Below, in pieces: positions 47,769 to 56,837 of a DNA stretch of 64,000 nt. A model generated the notes under the pieces. That model was not told the origin of the DNA. It ran no database searches and worked only from the letters and a program-made list of their open reading frames with translations. The stretch's first letter is position 1. The number at the start of each line of letters is the position of its first letter. The DNA is from Paenibacillus sp. G2S3 (GTDB lineage: Bacteria; Bacillota; Bacilli; Paenibacillales; Paenibacillaceae): positions 4,836,001 through 4,900,000 of the forward strand of contig NZ_CP126095.1 in NCBI RefSeq assembly GCF_030123105.1. The letters run 5' to 3'. A program made the translations under genes and the position numbers.

Positions 47769-47800
47769 TCTCATTCTATCAAGAATGAGAATTATTATCA
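47769..47800. promoter_or_regulatory. hairpin overlapping a Fur-box-like sequence
   Basis: TTCTCATTCT and AGAATGAGAA form a perfect 10-bp hairpin (47769-47792). Overlapping it, TGAGAATTATTATCA (47786-47800) differs from the 7-1-7 Fur box TGATAATNATTATCA at one base. The site lies between two convergent gene ends, where no promoter is expected. Confidence 0.35.
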
Positions 47801-47812
47801 AGTGGCTGAAAT

Positions 47813-47843
47813 AAAAAGCCAGGGAGAAATTCCCCGGCTTTAA
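47813..47843 (-). terminator. intrinsic terminator after metE
   Basis: On the minus strand AAAGCCGGGGA pairs with TCCCTGGCTTT around a short loop, followed by T residues. Confidence 0.85.
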
Positions 47844-47863
47844 TTTATTGTATAACTCTTATG

Positions 47864-50164
47864 CTATTTAGAGGCACTAACTCCTGCCTTTTCTCTTGCA
47901 ATAGCAGCAGCTTTTACCATGTTACGAAGAGCATCTTCTGTCTCCTGCCAGCCACGTGTCTTAAGACCGCAATCCGGATTAATCCAGAACTGTTCCGGAT
48001 CCAGCACCCGCAGCGCACGATCAATATTAGCTGTCATTTCTTCTACAGCAGGAACCCGTGGACTATGGATGTCATATACACCAAGACCGATTCCTTTATC
48101 ATACTCCTGCTCCTCAAAGCTAACGATCAGTTCCCCATGGCTACGTGAAGTCTCAATAGAGATAACATCCGCATCCATCGCTGAAATAGAGTCTATCATG
48201 TCATTAAACTCGCTATAACACATGTGGGTATGAATTTGTGTCGTAGCCTTTACATGATTCGTCGCGATACGGAACGACTTCACCGCCCAATTCAAGTATG
48301 CCTCATGATCTTCAGCCTTCAAAGGAAGTCCTTCACGGATAGCCGGTTCATCTACTTGAATCATCTCTATGCCTGCATCCTCCAACGCTTTAACTTCATG
48401 ACGGAGCGCTAAGGCAATTTGATTCGCTACTGCTTCCCGACTAAGATCATCACGTACGAAAGACCAATTGAGAATCGTAACCGGACCAGTCAACATGCCT
48501 TTAACAGGAAGGGAAGTTAACGACTGAGCATAGACGCTTTCTTTTACAGTCATAGGTTCAATAAAAGCTATATCCGCATAAATAACTGGTGGCTTAACGC
48601 AGCGTGATCCGTAGGATTGAACCCAGCCATTACTAGTAAATAAGTAACCATCCAGCTTCTCCCCGAAGAACTCCACCATATCGGTTCTTTCGAACTCACC
48701 GTGCACGAGTACATCCAGACCCAGCTTTTCTTGGAAGGTGATTGCATCTGCAATCTGCTCACGAACGAACCCGTCGTAACGCTCTTGATTCCATACGCCT
48801 TTACGCCATTTCAACCTTGCCTGGCGCACTTCTACGGTCTGTGGAAAGCTTCCGATTGTTGTTGTTGGCAGAAGTGGCAGCTGCCACTTCTCCTGCTGCA
48901 CCTTTAGGCGCTCAGCAAAAGGTAGGCTACGTTGGTCTGGTAAATCTGTAAGTCCGAGAACTTGCTCGGCCACATCCTTACGACCACGTTCAGGAAGTGC
49001 ACGGAAGGCAGTAAGGGCTTCACGACTGGCTGTCAACGCAGCAGCAGCTTCTGCTGTACCCTCTAAGGCTGCAGCAAGCAGTCCAAGCTCTCTAAGCTTC
49101 TCATCAGCAAAAGCTAAAGCAGCCTTAACGGTGGCCTTCAGCTTCACCTCACCCTGAACAGTAACCGGAACATGCAGCAAACTGCAAGAAGGCTGTAGAA
49201 TAATACGGTTATGCGGTACATGTGCACTCAGCTTCTCGATCAGCTGCAGCTTAGCGTCCAGATCCGAGCGCCAGATGTTGCGTCCGTCAATAATACCCGC
49301 TCCCAGCCATTTATCCTCAGGCCAGCCAAGACGTTCAATCGATGCCAGATTTGTTCCACCATCATGGACAAAATCAAGACCTAAACCCTGTACAGGAAGC
49401 TTAAGCAGTTCTTCCAGCGGTTCAGCAGCTTCAAAGTAAGTTTGCAGAATAATATTTAAGCCTGGCACGGAGTCAGCAATTTCAGTGTATATCGAGTTAA
49501 GTAATGATAATTCTGATTCATTTATTCCTGTAACAATCGCCGGTTCATCAATCTGTACCCAGCCTACTCCTTCTTGCTTCAATTCCTGCAACAGCTGAAC
49601 GTAAACCGGAAGAAACCGAGCAGCAATCTTCGCAATATCCGCAGATGCAAAACCTTTTGACAGCTTAAGGAAGGTATAAAGGCCTAAAACCACAGGTTTA
49701 CCCTCAATTCCCGCTTGGGACTTGGCAAAACGATAAGCTTCCAGTGGTTTATTCTCGGTCAGACGCGGCGTTTGTGCACCGATCTCTGGAACGATGTAAT
49801 GATAGTTCGTATTGAACCATTTAGTCATCTCGCAAGCGGTAGCCTCAGCATTTCCTCTAGCCATCGCAAAATAAAGATCAAGCCCAATGTCGCCACCATC
49901 ATACGCATAACGTGGAGGTACGATCCCGAACATTACAGCTGTATCTAGCACATGATCGTAGAATGTAAAATCGTTTACCGGAATTAAATCAATTCCTGCC
50001 TCCTGCTGAGTCTTCAAATGCTGAAGCTGAATTCCTGCCATTTCAGTACGGAACTCTTCCTCATTTATTTTTCCCGCCCAGAAGGCTTCCAACGTTTTCT
50101 TCCACTCGCGGTTTTTTCCGATTCTTGGGTAACCAAGATTACTTACTTTTACTTTGTTCGTCAC
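47864..50164 (-). CDS. metE: cobalamin-independent methionine synthase
   Basis: Transfers methyl from 5-methyltetrahydropteroyl-triglutamate to homocysteine, using a zinc site. 766 residues form two related barrels. Zinc-ligand regions in the C-terminal half are HTHMCYSEFND and INPDCGLKTRGW; substrate regions include ETSRSHGELI and GVYDIHSPRVP. The N-terminus SNLGYPRIGKNREWKK is typical. The start is a GTG at 50164, seven bases after GGGGAG; the upstream ATG codons overlap that ribosome binding site. A cobalamin riboswitch precedes the gene, so it should be off when vitamin B12 allows MetH to work. Confidence 0.97.
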   Translation of the reverse strand: MTNKVKVSNLGYPRIGKNREWKKTLEAFWAGKINEEEFRTEMAGIQLQHLKTQQEAGIDLIPVNDFTFYDHVLDTAVMFGIVPPRYAYDGGDIGLDLYFAMARGNAEATACEMTKWFNTNYHYIVPEIGAQTPRLTENKPLEAYRFAKSQAGIEGKPVVLGLYTFLKLSKGFASADIAKIAARFLPVYVQLLQELKQEGVGWVQIDEPAIVTGINESELSLLNSIYTEIADSVPGLNIILQTYFEAAEPLEELLKLPVQGLGLDFVHDGGTNLASIERLGWPEDKWLGAGIIDGRNIWRSDLDAKLQLIEKLSAHVPHNRIILQPSCSLLHVPVTVQGEVKLKATVKAALAFADEKLRELGLLAAALEGTAEAAAALTASREALTAFRALPERGRKDVAEQVLGLTDLPDQRSLPFAERLKVQQEKWQLPLLPTTTIGSFPQTVEVRQARLKWRKGVWNQERYDGFVREQIADAITFQEKLGLDVLVHGEFERTDMVEFFGEKLDGYLFTSNGWVQSYGSRCVKPPVIYADIAFIEPMTVKESVYAQSLTSLPVKGMLTGPVTILNWSFVRDDLSREAVANQIALALRHEVKALEDAGIEMIQVDEPAIREGLPLKAEDHEAYLNWAVKSFRIATNHVKATTQIHTHMCYSEFNDMIDSISAMDADVISIETSRSHGELIVSFEEQEYDKGIGLGVYDIHSPRVPAVEEMTANIDRALRVLDPEQFWINPDCGLKTRGWQETEDALRNMVKAAAIAREKAGVSASK

Positions 50165-50221
50165 TTTGCAGCTCCCCTTCTCCATCATCTTATTTTGGAC
50201 TCGATATCACTTGCATTCCTA

Positions 50222-50272
50222 TAAAAAAGAGCGCCCTTCCCTAAAAAAGTCAAAGGGAAAGACGCCCATAAT
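50222..50272 (-). terminator. terminator of the metE riboswitch expression platform
   Basis: On the minus strand GGGCGTCTTTCCC pairs with GGGAAGGGCGCTC, followed by TTTTTTATA. It lies between the cobalamin aptamer and metE, 58 bases before the start. Confidence 0.85.
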
Positions 50273-50295
50273 ATACCTATGGTTAACGTCTAACA

Positions 50296-50512
50296 CCTTC
50301 CTATCCTCCGTAGGTGAAGCAGTGCTGTTGAAACAGGCAGGTCTCCTGGCTAGCGGTGTCAGCATCCTTAGCAGTCTTCCCAGCAGTAGTAAATTGCCAG
50401 TGACATATGTTGCTATGGACTCTTCCGTTACAGTGGCGGGACCGCATCGGCTTCGAACCGAATTTCCCTATTAAGCCTACCGAATTACTAATTCCCGGCA
50501 AGCACCTGTCTC
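50296..50512 (-). promoter_or_regulatory. cobalamin riboswitch upstream of metE
   Basis: On the minus strand the conserved order is complete: ACAGGTGCTTGCCGG at the 5' side, AATAGGGAA, GCGGTCCCGCCACTGTAA, and the B12 box AGCCAGGAGACCTGCCTG within 50330-50351. A terminator follows. Control of metE by adenosylcobalamin makes sense because the B12-dependent MetH replaces it. The outer ends are approximate. Confidence 0.95.
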
Positions 50513-50575
50513 CGATATTATCAAGCTAAAACGCCTTCGGCGTCCTTTTAAGGACGGTAAGCGTTTATGCGAGAA

Positions 50576-50614
50576 TTATAAAGATAAAGTGAAACTTTTA
50601 CTTTATCCTTATAA
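50576..50614. repeat. inverted repeat upstream of the metE riboswitch
   Basis: TTATAAAGATAAAGT and ACTTTATCCTTATAA are inverted copies with one mismatch around a nine-base loop. No T-run follows on the minus strand. It lies near the expected metE promoter and could be an operator or part of the upstream gene end. Confidence 0.55.
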
Positions 50615-50654
50615 TTAATAAAGTGAGTGTCTTAATCTGATGTCATCATACGTG

Positions 50655-50692
50655 AAAGCCCCCATCATCTGCAATAGATTACGGGGGCTTCT
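50655..50692 (-). terminator. likely terminator of the bce-dedA-uppP operon
   Basis: On the minus strand AAGCCCCC pairs with GGGGGCTT around a 19-base loop. The T-run is short, so efficiency may be modest. It lies 26 bases past the uppP stop. Confidence 0.7.
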
Positions 50693-50717
50693 GTTATATC
50701 GATTCCTTATAACGGAT

Positions 50718-51578
50718 TTAGAAAAATACGAAATATACTACAGCAGCAAGTATTATCCGGTATATAGCAAATGGTAAAAGCTTAATCCGGTTGATCAATT
50801 TCAGGAAGAAACGCATCGATAATAGCGCAAACACAAAGGCACTGATAAAGCCTGCGATGAAGAACGGCAGGGCATCGATGGTGAAGTATTCCCAGTTCTT
50901 CATCAGGGAGAGTAGACTGGCCCCTGCCATGATTGGAACAGCCATGATAAACGTGAAATCAGCAGCAGCCCGGTGACTCATACCAAGGAGGACACCACCA
51001 GAAATCGTCGACCCGGACCGTGAAAATCCCGGCCATAACGAGAAGCATTGGACAAGACCAACACCTAGCGCCTGCTTGTATGTAATCTGATCGACACTCT
51101 CTGTTTGAATCTTCTTTGGTCCGAACAGATCCGCAATAATCATTAATACAGCACCAACTACTAGACCGATTAACACGGTGGATGTAGAGAATAAATGCTC
51201 ATCAATATAATCATTAAACAGAACGCCCAGCACACCTGCTGGCACTAAACCTACAAGCACCTGCGTAAGCTTAAGGTGGCCGCCTTTTTCAAGCTGTGGT
51301 TGTTCCTCGGTTACAGGGTCTAACTGCTTGCGACTGAAACGCTTTAAGCCCAACAGTTCAAAGAATCGATTTCTAAAAATAACAACAACCGCTAAGATTG
51401 ACCCTAGCTGTATAACCACTTTGAACGTATTGGCCGTATATTGCCCAAATAACTCTGTCGATTTCAACCACATATCATCAACAATAATCATATGACCTGT
51501 GGAGGATACCGGAGCAAATTCGGTCAACCCTTCAACAATTCCCAAAATAATAGCTTTAATAATCGTTAATAGCTCCAT
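50718..51578 (-). CDS. uppP: undecaprenyl-diphosphatase (UppP/BacA)
   Basis: Integral membrane phosphatase that recycles undecaprenyl pyrophosphate to the monophosphate carrier used in wall synthesis; extra copies raise bacitracin tolerance. 286 residues, about eight membrane helices. Both family motifs are intact: EGLTEFAPVSSTGHMI near residues 15-30 and GFSRSGSTISGGVLLG near 185. It follows dedA by 50 bases on the same strand as the bce genes and is probably the last gene of that operon. Confidence 0.96.
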   Translation of the reverse strand: MELLTIIKAIILGIVEGLTEFAPVSSTGHMIIVDDMWLKSTELFGQYTANTFKVVIQLGSILAVVVIFRNRFFELLGLKRFSRKQLDPVTEEQPQLEKGGHLKLTQVLVGLVPAGVLGVLFNDYIDEHLFSTSTVLIGLVVGAVLMIIADLFGPKKIQTESVDQITYKQALGVGLVQCFSLWPGFSRSGSTISGGVLLGMSHRAAADFTFIMAVPIMAGASLLSLMKNWEYFTIDALPFFIAGFISAFVFALLSMRFFLKLINRIKLLPFAIYRIILAAVVYFVFF

Positions 51579-51628
51579 TTGTTCTCCTCCTTTTTAATCA
51601 TAACTTTTATCTATAAGTTCTCCTCAGC

Positions 51629-52252
51629 TCAACCCTCGGTGTTCATTTTCCGGCTGCGCTTGCGGAAGTACAGATACCCAAGGATAACTAATCCCACTGC
51701 CAGAAGCACGTACACTACGTTGGAGTACATATCCATATACATGGCAATGTCTTCCCAGGATTCACCCAATGCCGCGCCTATAAGCACAAGCAGCAGATTC
51801 CACCCCAGTGTACCAATCGTTGTGAAGAGCATAAACACTCCAAATTTCATACCCGACATCCCTGCCGGGATCGAAATCAGACTTCGCACCAATGGAACCA
51901 TCCGACAAAATAATACGGTCCAATAGCCATATTTGTCAAACCAAGCGTCAGCCTTGTGGATGTCTTTTTTGCTAATTCGGAGTAGACCGCCCCAGCGTTC
52001 AACGATCTTTTCCAAGCGACTTACATCCAACAAACGACCGATATAATAGAGAATCACTGCACCGAGCAGTGAGCCAAGCGTAGCAGCAATGATTACACCA
52101 GGAATGGTCAAATTCGTTGTGGTTGTCATGAATCCGCCAAAAGGGAGAATCACTTCAGAAGGAATCGGTGGAAATATATTTTCAAAAGCGAGCATCAGGA
52201 AAATACCAAAGTAACCAAACTGCTCCATAAAATCTGTAATCCATGCTTGCAT
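51629..52252 (-). CDS. DedA-family membrane protein, candidate undecaprenyl-phosphate flippase
   Basis: 207 residues with about five membrane segments. The DedA/VTT motifs are ENIFPPIPSEVILPFGG, then GRLLDVSRLEKIVERWGG and FCRMVPLVRSLISIPAGM with the conserved arginine, GxxR and proline. Family members such as UptA (B. subtilis YngC) return undecaprenyl phosphate to the cytoplasmic face; that role is inferred here from the 17-base gap after bceB and the following uppP gene. GGGGG lies seven bases before the ATG. Confidence 0.9.
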   Translation of the reverse strand: MQAWITDFMEQFGYFGIFLMLAFENIFPPIPSEVILPFGGFMTTTTNLTIPGVIIAATLGSLLGAVILYYIGRLLDVSRLEKIVERWGGLLRISKKDIHKADAWFDKYGYWTVLFCRMVPLVRSLISIPAGMSGMKFGVFMLFTTIGTLGWNLLLVLIGAALGESWEDIAMYMDMYSNVVYVLLAVGLVILGYLYFRKRSRKMNTEG

Positions 52253-52269
52253 TTCGTAACCCCCATTAT

Positions 52270-54219
52270 TTAGATCAAGTTCTTCTTCAAGTTGCGTAAA
52301 TAACGGCTGCGAATAAAAAAGAAGTAAAGCCCCTGGACAGCCAGATATCCCAATAATACCGCCCCGGTCTCCACAGCAATTGATAAGTAGAACAACCGCT
52401 GAAGCGCAATAAAGGCAAACACACTATGCAAAATGGCCACCCCAACCGGCACAAAAAATAACAAAGACAATTGAATCGTTACAATTCGGTTTAGCTCCTG
52501 ATCTGTAAGTCCCATTTTGGACAATGTAGAATATTGAAGACGATCATGATCTAGATCTGTATACAACCGGAAGTAAAGGAAGCTGCCGGCTGCAATGAAA
52601 AAGACAGTACCCACCAATAAAGAAGCGAACAGCATCGTATTGTACAGTGTTCTCTGTATTTCAAACAGCGTGCCGCTAACAACAATCGCGTATGGCGAGT
52701 TACTTTCATAAGACCTTTTGCCTTTATGGGCAAGATCTGCCGCTATCCCTACCGTTCGCGGAAAGTCATCCATATAAAATCCTGTATACAAATCGGTCTG
52801 TACGGGATCAATAGCCTTGTAAAGCTCATCGCTAATCACAACACCACTGAAATCTCCCCCATCCCTTCCATCCAGCTCCGGCAATAGATATTCGGCAATC
52901 GGAACATGCTGGGTATAACCCGTTTCTTGAATGGAAAGACCTTGCTTCAAGGTGTATACCGGCTTTAGTCTACCCGCTTGCAGACTCCGGTCTCGTTGCG
53001 AACCGATCATCACCAGACCTTCATCTCCACTAAGAGGGTGCTCATCCGTCGTAAACCCTGCACGAAGCAAAGCAAGCTTATAATCACTGTAAGCAATCAA
53101 AGGAAGCCTTAACGTGCGATCTGGCCCGGTCTGAGATTCTACCTCTGCGTATTTGATCGGAATGCTAAGTGTCTCATAGGGTAAACCGAGCATTGTAAGC
53201 TCTTCCTTAATTTCGTCCAAATGCTGATCAAAAGGTACCGCCGACTGATTGCCTTTAGCTACATAACCAACAGCTGCGGGATAGTCCAATTTCAGCTCTC
53301 TAGAAAGCGTATGGATCGATGCGAATACCCCCACTGAAGTAAAAGATACTGCGGATACAATCGTCACCATAAAGAACATTCGGGCATTTTCTTTCCAGCG
53401 GTAGGATAAACCCGATAAAGTAATGATATTGGTATGGTTCCAATACAGGCGCCGGATCGTCTTAAGTAGTTTAACAGTGTAAATACTCAGCTGAGTATAA
53501 AAGAGATAGGTACCCGCTACCGTAATCACAACGACGGGGAACATCACCTTTTCAACCGAAGCCGCTTGTGCTGTAGCTGCCATATAATAGCCCGTTAGCA
53601 GCAATAAAGCAGATAGTATAGATAACACTAAGGAAACTTTAGGCTCCTCTTCTGCTTTTCGTTCTCCCTGAAACAGCCGCATCAAAGATTCATTCCCAAT
53701 AAAGAAGAACGTGCTCAGCGAGATTAGAATAAATAACAGCGCAAAGCTGCATATCGTAAGTACAAGCGCCTGCCATGGAAGATGAAACGTTAAAAGAGGT
53801 ATTCCTAGAAAAGTAGATCCAATCATCAAAAACAGCTTGCCAAGAATTAACCCTAATAAAGTACCTGTCAGGATGGCAGAGGTGCCGATCATCATATTTT
53901 CCAAAAAAACCATCGTGTTGAGCTGGCGCTTCGTCATTCCATGCATCAATAAAATCCCAAACTCCATCTTACGAGACTGTAGGAACGATCCGACCGATAC
54001 GAGAACAAACAAGGAGCAAAACACATAAATAATGGCTTCTGCCGCCATCATCGTATGAGCTGCCGTACTGTACACCAAGCTTTTAGAGATATCCGGATGG
54101 TAAATAAACAAAGCGCACACAAAAAAGATCATCACTGAAAAAGCACTGACGACAAAATAAGCCGCATATTTACGCTTGTTACGTGTAACATTCCTATAAG
54201 CGAATTGCCGAAAGGTCAT
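52270..54219 (-). CDS. bceB: BceB-type ABC transporter permease
   Basis: Membrane subunit of a peptide-antibiotic sensing and detoxifying transporter, 649 residues. The first helix follows TFRQFAYRNVTRNKRKYAAYF (residues about 2-22). Ten membrane helices are predicted, with a long extracellular loop between the seventh and eighth (about 305-525), the family hallmark. Two FtsX-like halves are seen. The start is set at 54219, after TGGGGGA; the open frame extends 48 codons into bceA but lacks a ribosome binding site there. It overlaps bceA by 26 bases. Confidence 0.93.
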   Translation of the reverse strand: MTFRQFAYRNVTRNKRKYAAYFVVSAFSVMIFFVCALFIYHPDISKSLVYSTAAHTMMAAEAIIYVFCSLFVLVSVGSFLQSRKMEFGILLMHGMTKRQLNTMVFLENMMIGTSAILTGTLLGLILGKLFLMIGSTFLGIPLLTFHLPWQALVLTICSFALLFILISLSTFFFIGNESLMRLFQGERKAEEEPKVSLVLSILSALLLLTGYYMAATAQAASVEKVMFPVVVITVAGTYLFYTQLSIYTVKLLKTIRRLYWNHTNIITLSGLSYRWKENARMFFMVTIVSAVSFTSVGVFASIHTLSRELKLDYPAAVGYVAKGNQSAVPFDQHLDEIKEELTMLGLPYETLSIPIKYAEVESQTGPDRTLRLPLIAYSDYKLALLRAGFTTDEHPLSGDEGLVMIGSQRDRSLQAGRLKPVYTLKQGLSIQETGYTQHVPIAEYLLPELDGRDGGDFSGVVISDELYKAIDPVQTDLYTGFYMDDFPRTVGIAADLAHKGKRSYESNSPYAIVVSGTLFEIQRTLYNTMLFASLLVGTVFFIAAGSFLYFRLYTDLDHDRLQYSTLSKMGLTDQELNRIVTIQLSLLFFVPVGVAILHSVFAFIALQRLFYLSIAVETGAVLLGYLAVQGLYFFFIRSRYLRNLKKNLI

Positions 54220-54964
54220 GGCTAGTTCCCCCAAGCAGAGACAACATATCAATAATACTTTGGAAGAAAGCGCCTCTACTGCTCCCCCTGTACATTTCAC
54301 TATAGAAACGTCCGTCTTTAATAAAGATGACTCGGTTACAAAAGCTCGCGGCCACTGCATCATGTGTGACCATCAGCACCGTTGCCCCTTCTTCCTTATT
54401 CACCTCTGTCAGCATATTCATGACTTCACCTGAAGCTTTGGAATCCAGATTCCCTGTAGGCTCATCTGCTAAAATCAGAGCAGGACGATGAATCATCGCG
54501 CGGGCGATGGCAGTCCGCTGCATTTGTCCACCAGAAATCTCGTATGTCCGTTTTTGCAGCAAATGCTCAATGTCCAGCATACTTGCTACTTCTTTCAACC
54601 TGCTCTCCATTTCCGTTACATGGACACCAGCAAGTGTGAGAGGCAGTACAATATTCTCCTCTACAGTGAGCGTATCCAGTAGATTGAAATGCTGAAAGAC
54701 GAAACCGAGCTCATGACGGCGAAAGAGTGCCTTTTCTTTTCTGCTAAGCAGATTGGGATCTCGCTCGTTGATCAGAATCTGACCGGAGGTCGGCTGGTCG
54801 ATGGTGGCGATCGTGTTGAGCAGCGTTGTTTTTCCACTCCCCGAAGGACCCATGATGCCAACGAACTCCCCCTTTTCAACAGAAAAGCGGATATGATTCA
54901 ATGCCTGAGTGGACACTTTACCCTCATATATTTTTGATAAATTATGAACATCTAGAATGGGCAA
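54194..54964 (-). CDS. bceA: BceA-type ABC transporter ATPase
   Basis: ATPase of the Bce-type transporter, 256 residues. Walker A is GPSGSGKTT (about 39-47), the signature is SGGQMQRTAIARA and Walker B is LILADEPTGNLD, followed by the H-loop VTHD. The MacB/LolD-like class is clear. It follows bceS by 85 bases, with a BceR-type site and a candidate promoter in the gap. Energy from ATP hydrolysis is thought to free undecaprenyl pyrophosphate from bacitracin-like peptides. Confidence 0.95.
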   Translation of the reverse strand: MPILDVHNLSKIYEGKVSTQALNHIRFSVEKGEFVGIMGPSGSGKTTLLNTIATIDQPTSGQILINERDPNLLSRKEKALFRRHELGFVFQHFNLLDTLTVEENIVLPLTLAGVHVTEMESRLKEVASMLDIEHLLQKRTYEISGGQMQRTAIARAMIHRPALILADEPTGNLDSKASGEVMNMLTEVNKEEGATVLMVTHDAVAASFCNRVIFIKDGRFYSEMYRGSSRGAFFQSIIDMLSLLGGTSHDLSAIRL

Positions 54965-54999
54965 GTGTTACCTCTCCTTCTTTCGACTGGATTGCCTTC

Positions 55000-55063
55000 A
55001 TTATACAAAGTGTCTACTCAGGCTGCCATTTCTCTAACTTACAATGACCTTACATATTTGTAA
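55000..55063 (-). promoter_or_regulatory. BceR-type operator and -10 box before bceA
   Basis: TTACAAATATGTAA (minus strand, 55050-55063) fits the BceR-type pattern TNACA-N4-TGTAA perfectly. It covers the last codons and stop of bceS. TATAAT lies at 55000-55005, with a poor -35, as expected for an activated promoter. Confidence 0.75.
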
Positions 55064-56048
55064 GGTAGAACTCCCTAAACACTATCCGCACGGTCGTGCC
55101 CTTACCTTCTTCTGAGCAAATGCTCACCTCGTGACCCAGCTTGCCGCAGATCTGTTTCACAAGATATAAACCCATCCCCGTGGATTCTTGAAAGGTTCGT
55201 CCATTCACACCTGTAAAATAAGGATCAAACACACGCGGCAGATCACCTGCTGGTATGCCAACTCCTTCATCTCGTATCTCCAGTACAGCTCTTTTTTCCT
55301 CTTGTATGTACCCATGAAAATATACATGCTTGCCGACTTCCGTCGTATAACGGATTGCATTCGTAATGATCTGCGTAAGCACAAAACTTAGCCACTTTTC
55401 GTCTGTGGTTACGGCAATTCGCTCATCTATTTTAATAGTAGGAAATATTCGGTTACGTATGAACAGACGCTTCTGCTCTGAGGTCACGCCACGTACGAGG
55501 GTTTCCAACTCCAAACGTTCCACGTAAAAATCATGCTCAAAAGTATCTAGCCGAGCCGTATAAAGTACGGTGTCCAGTCCTTTTTTCAGACGATCGAGTT
55601 CATCTCCTATCGCCGTAAAAGGCGGTCCGTCCTTATCTTGAATCATTAAATGGATGACAGACAATGGTGTCTTCATCCCATGTACCCACTGATTAATAAA
55701 GTGAATATGTTCTTCCAGCTTGTGGCGGTAGCTATGTAAATCATTTTTGTAGAGTCGGAATTGTGACCCTAGTAGACCTCGCAAACTCACGGCAAGTGGA
55801 GAATCCTGTGAAGGGCCACCCGCTTCATCTAGAGAGGAAGGTACAGTTTCCAGTCGTTCATAGAACGTACGATTGCTGATATACCGATAAGCGAGGTAGC
55901 CAAGCAGCAGACAGGTACTGAGAAGAGCAGCGTACAGACTTACGCTCACACCACTGCCCCCATCCAGCCGATATACTAGTGTGATCAAGATGAGCTGTGC
56001 TAGATAGATAACAATTAAAGGGATCTGCTCCCTTAAAAATAGCTTCAC
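55050..56048 (-). CDS. bceS: BceS-type intramembrane-sensing histidine kinase
   Basis: 332 residues. Two membrane helices at about 10-30 and 38-58 are joined by a very short external loop, so the kinase itself lacks a sensor domain and relies on BceAB. The phosphoacceptor is His123 (WVHGMKTPLSV). The ATPase domain carries ITNAIRYTTE, IRDEGVGIP and STGMGLYLVKQIC. The start overlaps the bceR stop (ATGA). Its last codons double as a BceR-type binding site for bceA. Confidence 0.94.
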   Translation of the reverse strand: MKLFLREQIPLIVIYLAQLILITLVYRLDGGSGVSVSLYAALLSTCLLLGYLAYRYISNRTFYERLETVPSSLDEAGGPSQDSPLAVSLRGLLGSQFRLYKNDLHSYRHKLEEHIHFINQWVHGMKTPLSVIHLMIQDKDGPPFTAIGDELDRLKKGLDTVLYTARLDTFEHDFYVERLELETLVRGVTSEQKRLFIRNRIFPTIKIDERIAVTTDEKWLSFVLTQIITNAIRYTTEVGKHVYFHGYIQEEKRAVLEIRDEGVGIPAGDLPRVFDPYFTGVNGRTFQESTGMGLYLVKQICGKLGHEVSICSEEGKGTTVRIVFREFYLTNM

Positions 56049-56746
56049 TCCTCATCCCCCCAATTCGGAATCAAGCGATAGCCTTGACCTCGAACGGTTT
56101 GTAGACCGTCCGTAATCTCAAGAGCGGCAAGCTTTTTACGCACACGAGTGACATAGACATTAAGTGTATTCTCATCCACGAAGGCTTGATCATCCCAGAT
56201 TTTTTCGAGCAGTCTGTCGCGGGTAACGATAGTTCCCGACTTTTGCATCAGCTCATCTAGAATCTTGGCTTCTGTGTGACTTAAGTCCACTTTGGTTTCT
56301 CCTCTAGTAAGGATTAGTCGCTCCACATCCAGCGTCATTCCGGCAACGGTCAGGGTTCGCTCATTGTTGCTTCCCGCATAGGTACCGTATGCGCGTCGTA
56401 GCTGGCTTTTGATTTTAGCCATCGCAATTTCGTAATCAAAAGGCTTCGTAATATAATCGTCAGCCCCGTTCTCTAGCGCCATCACCTGATCCATTTTGCC
56501 GTCACGGGCAGATATAAAAAGGATAGGGCAGGTAGAAATGCCTCGAATCTGGCGACACCAGTAATACCCATCGTATTTTGGCAAATTAACATCTAATAGA
56601 ACCAGGTGCGGAGCGAACGTCTCAAACTGAGCACGAACCCGCTCGAAATCATTCACAGCCTGTGTCTCATATCCAAACTTATGTAAATAATCCTGTAGCA
56701 GAGCCACCAGTCCACGGTCATCTTCTATAATAAATATTTTGAACAT
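56045..56746 (-). CDS. bceR: BceR-type OmpR-family response regulator
   Basis: 233 residues. The receiver domain has phosphoacceptor Asp52 (LVLLDVNLP), acidic Glu8/Asp9/Asp10 and Lys near 101 (DDYITKPFDYEIA). The winged-helix domain occupies about 130-228 (LSHTEAKILDELM; DENTLNVYVTRVRKKL; VRGQGYRL). It is the first gene of the probable bceRSAB-dedA-uppP operon. Its expected target is the operator in front of bceA. Confidence 0.95.
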   Translation of the reverse strand: MFKIFIIEDDRGLVALLQDYLHKFGYETQAVNDFERVRAQFETFAPHLVLLDVNLPKYDGYYWCRQIRGISTCPILFISARDGKMDQVMALENGADDYITKPFDYEIAMAKIKSQLRRAYGTYAGSNNERTLTVAGMTLDVERLILTRGETKVDLSHTEAKILDELMQKSGTIVTRDRLLEKIWDDQAFVDENTLNVYVTRVRKKLAALEITDGLQTVRGQGYRLIPNWGDEE

Positions 56747-56837
56747 ATCATGCCTCCGGTCAGAGCCTTAACAATATAGGGGCTTGCCAAATAATATATA
56801 CATCGTGGACAGGGTTAGTCAAATTGTGAGGGGGAAT

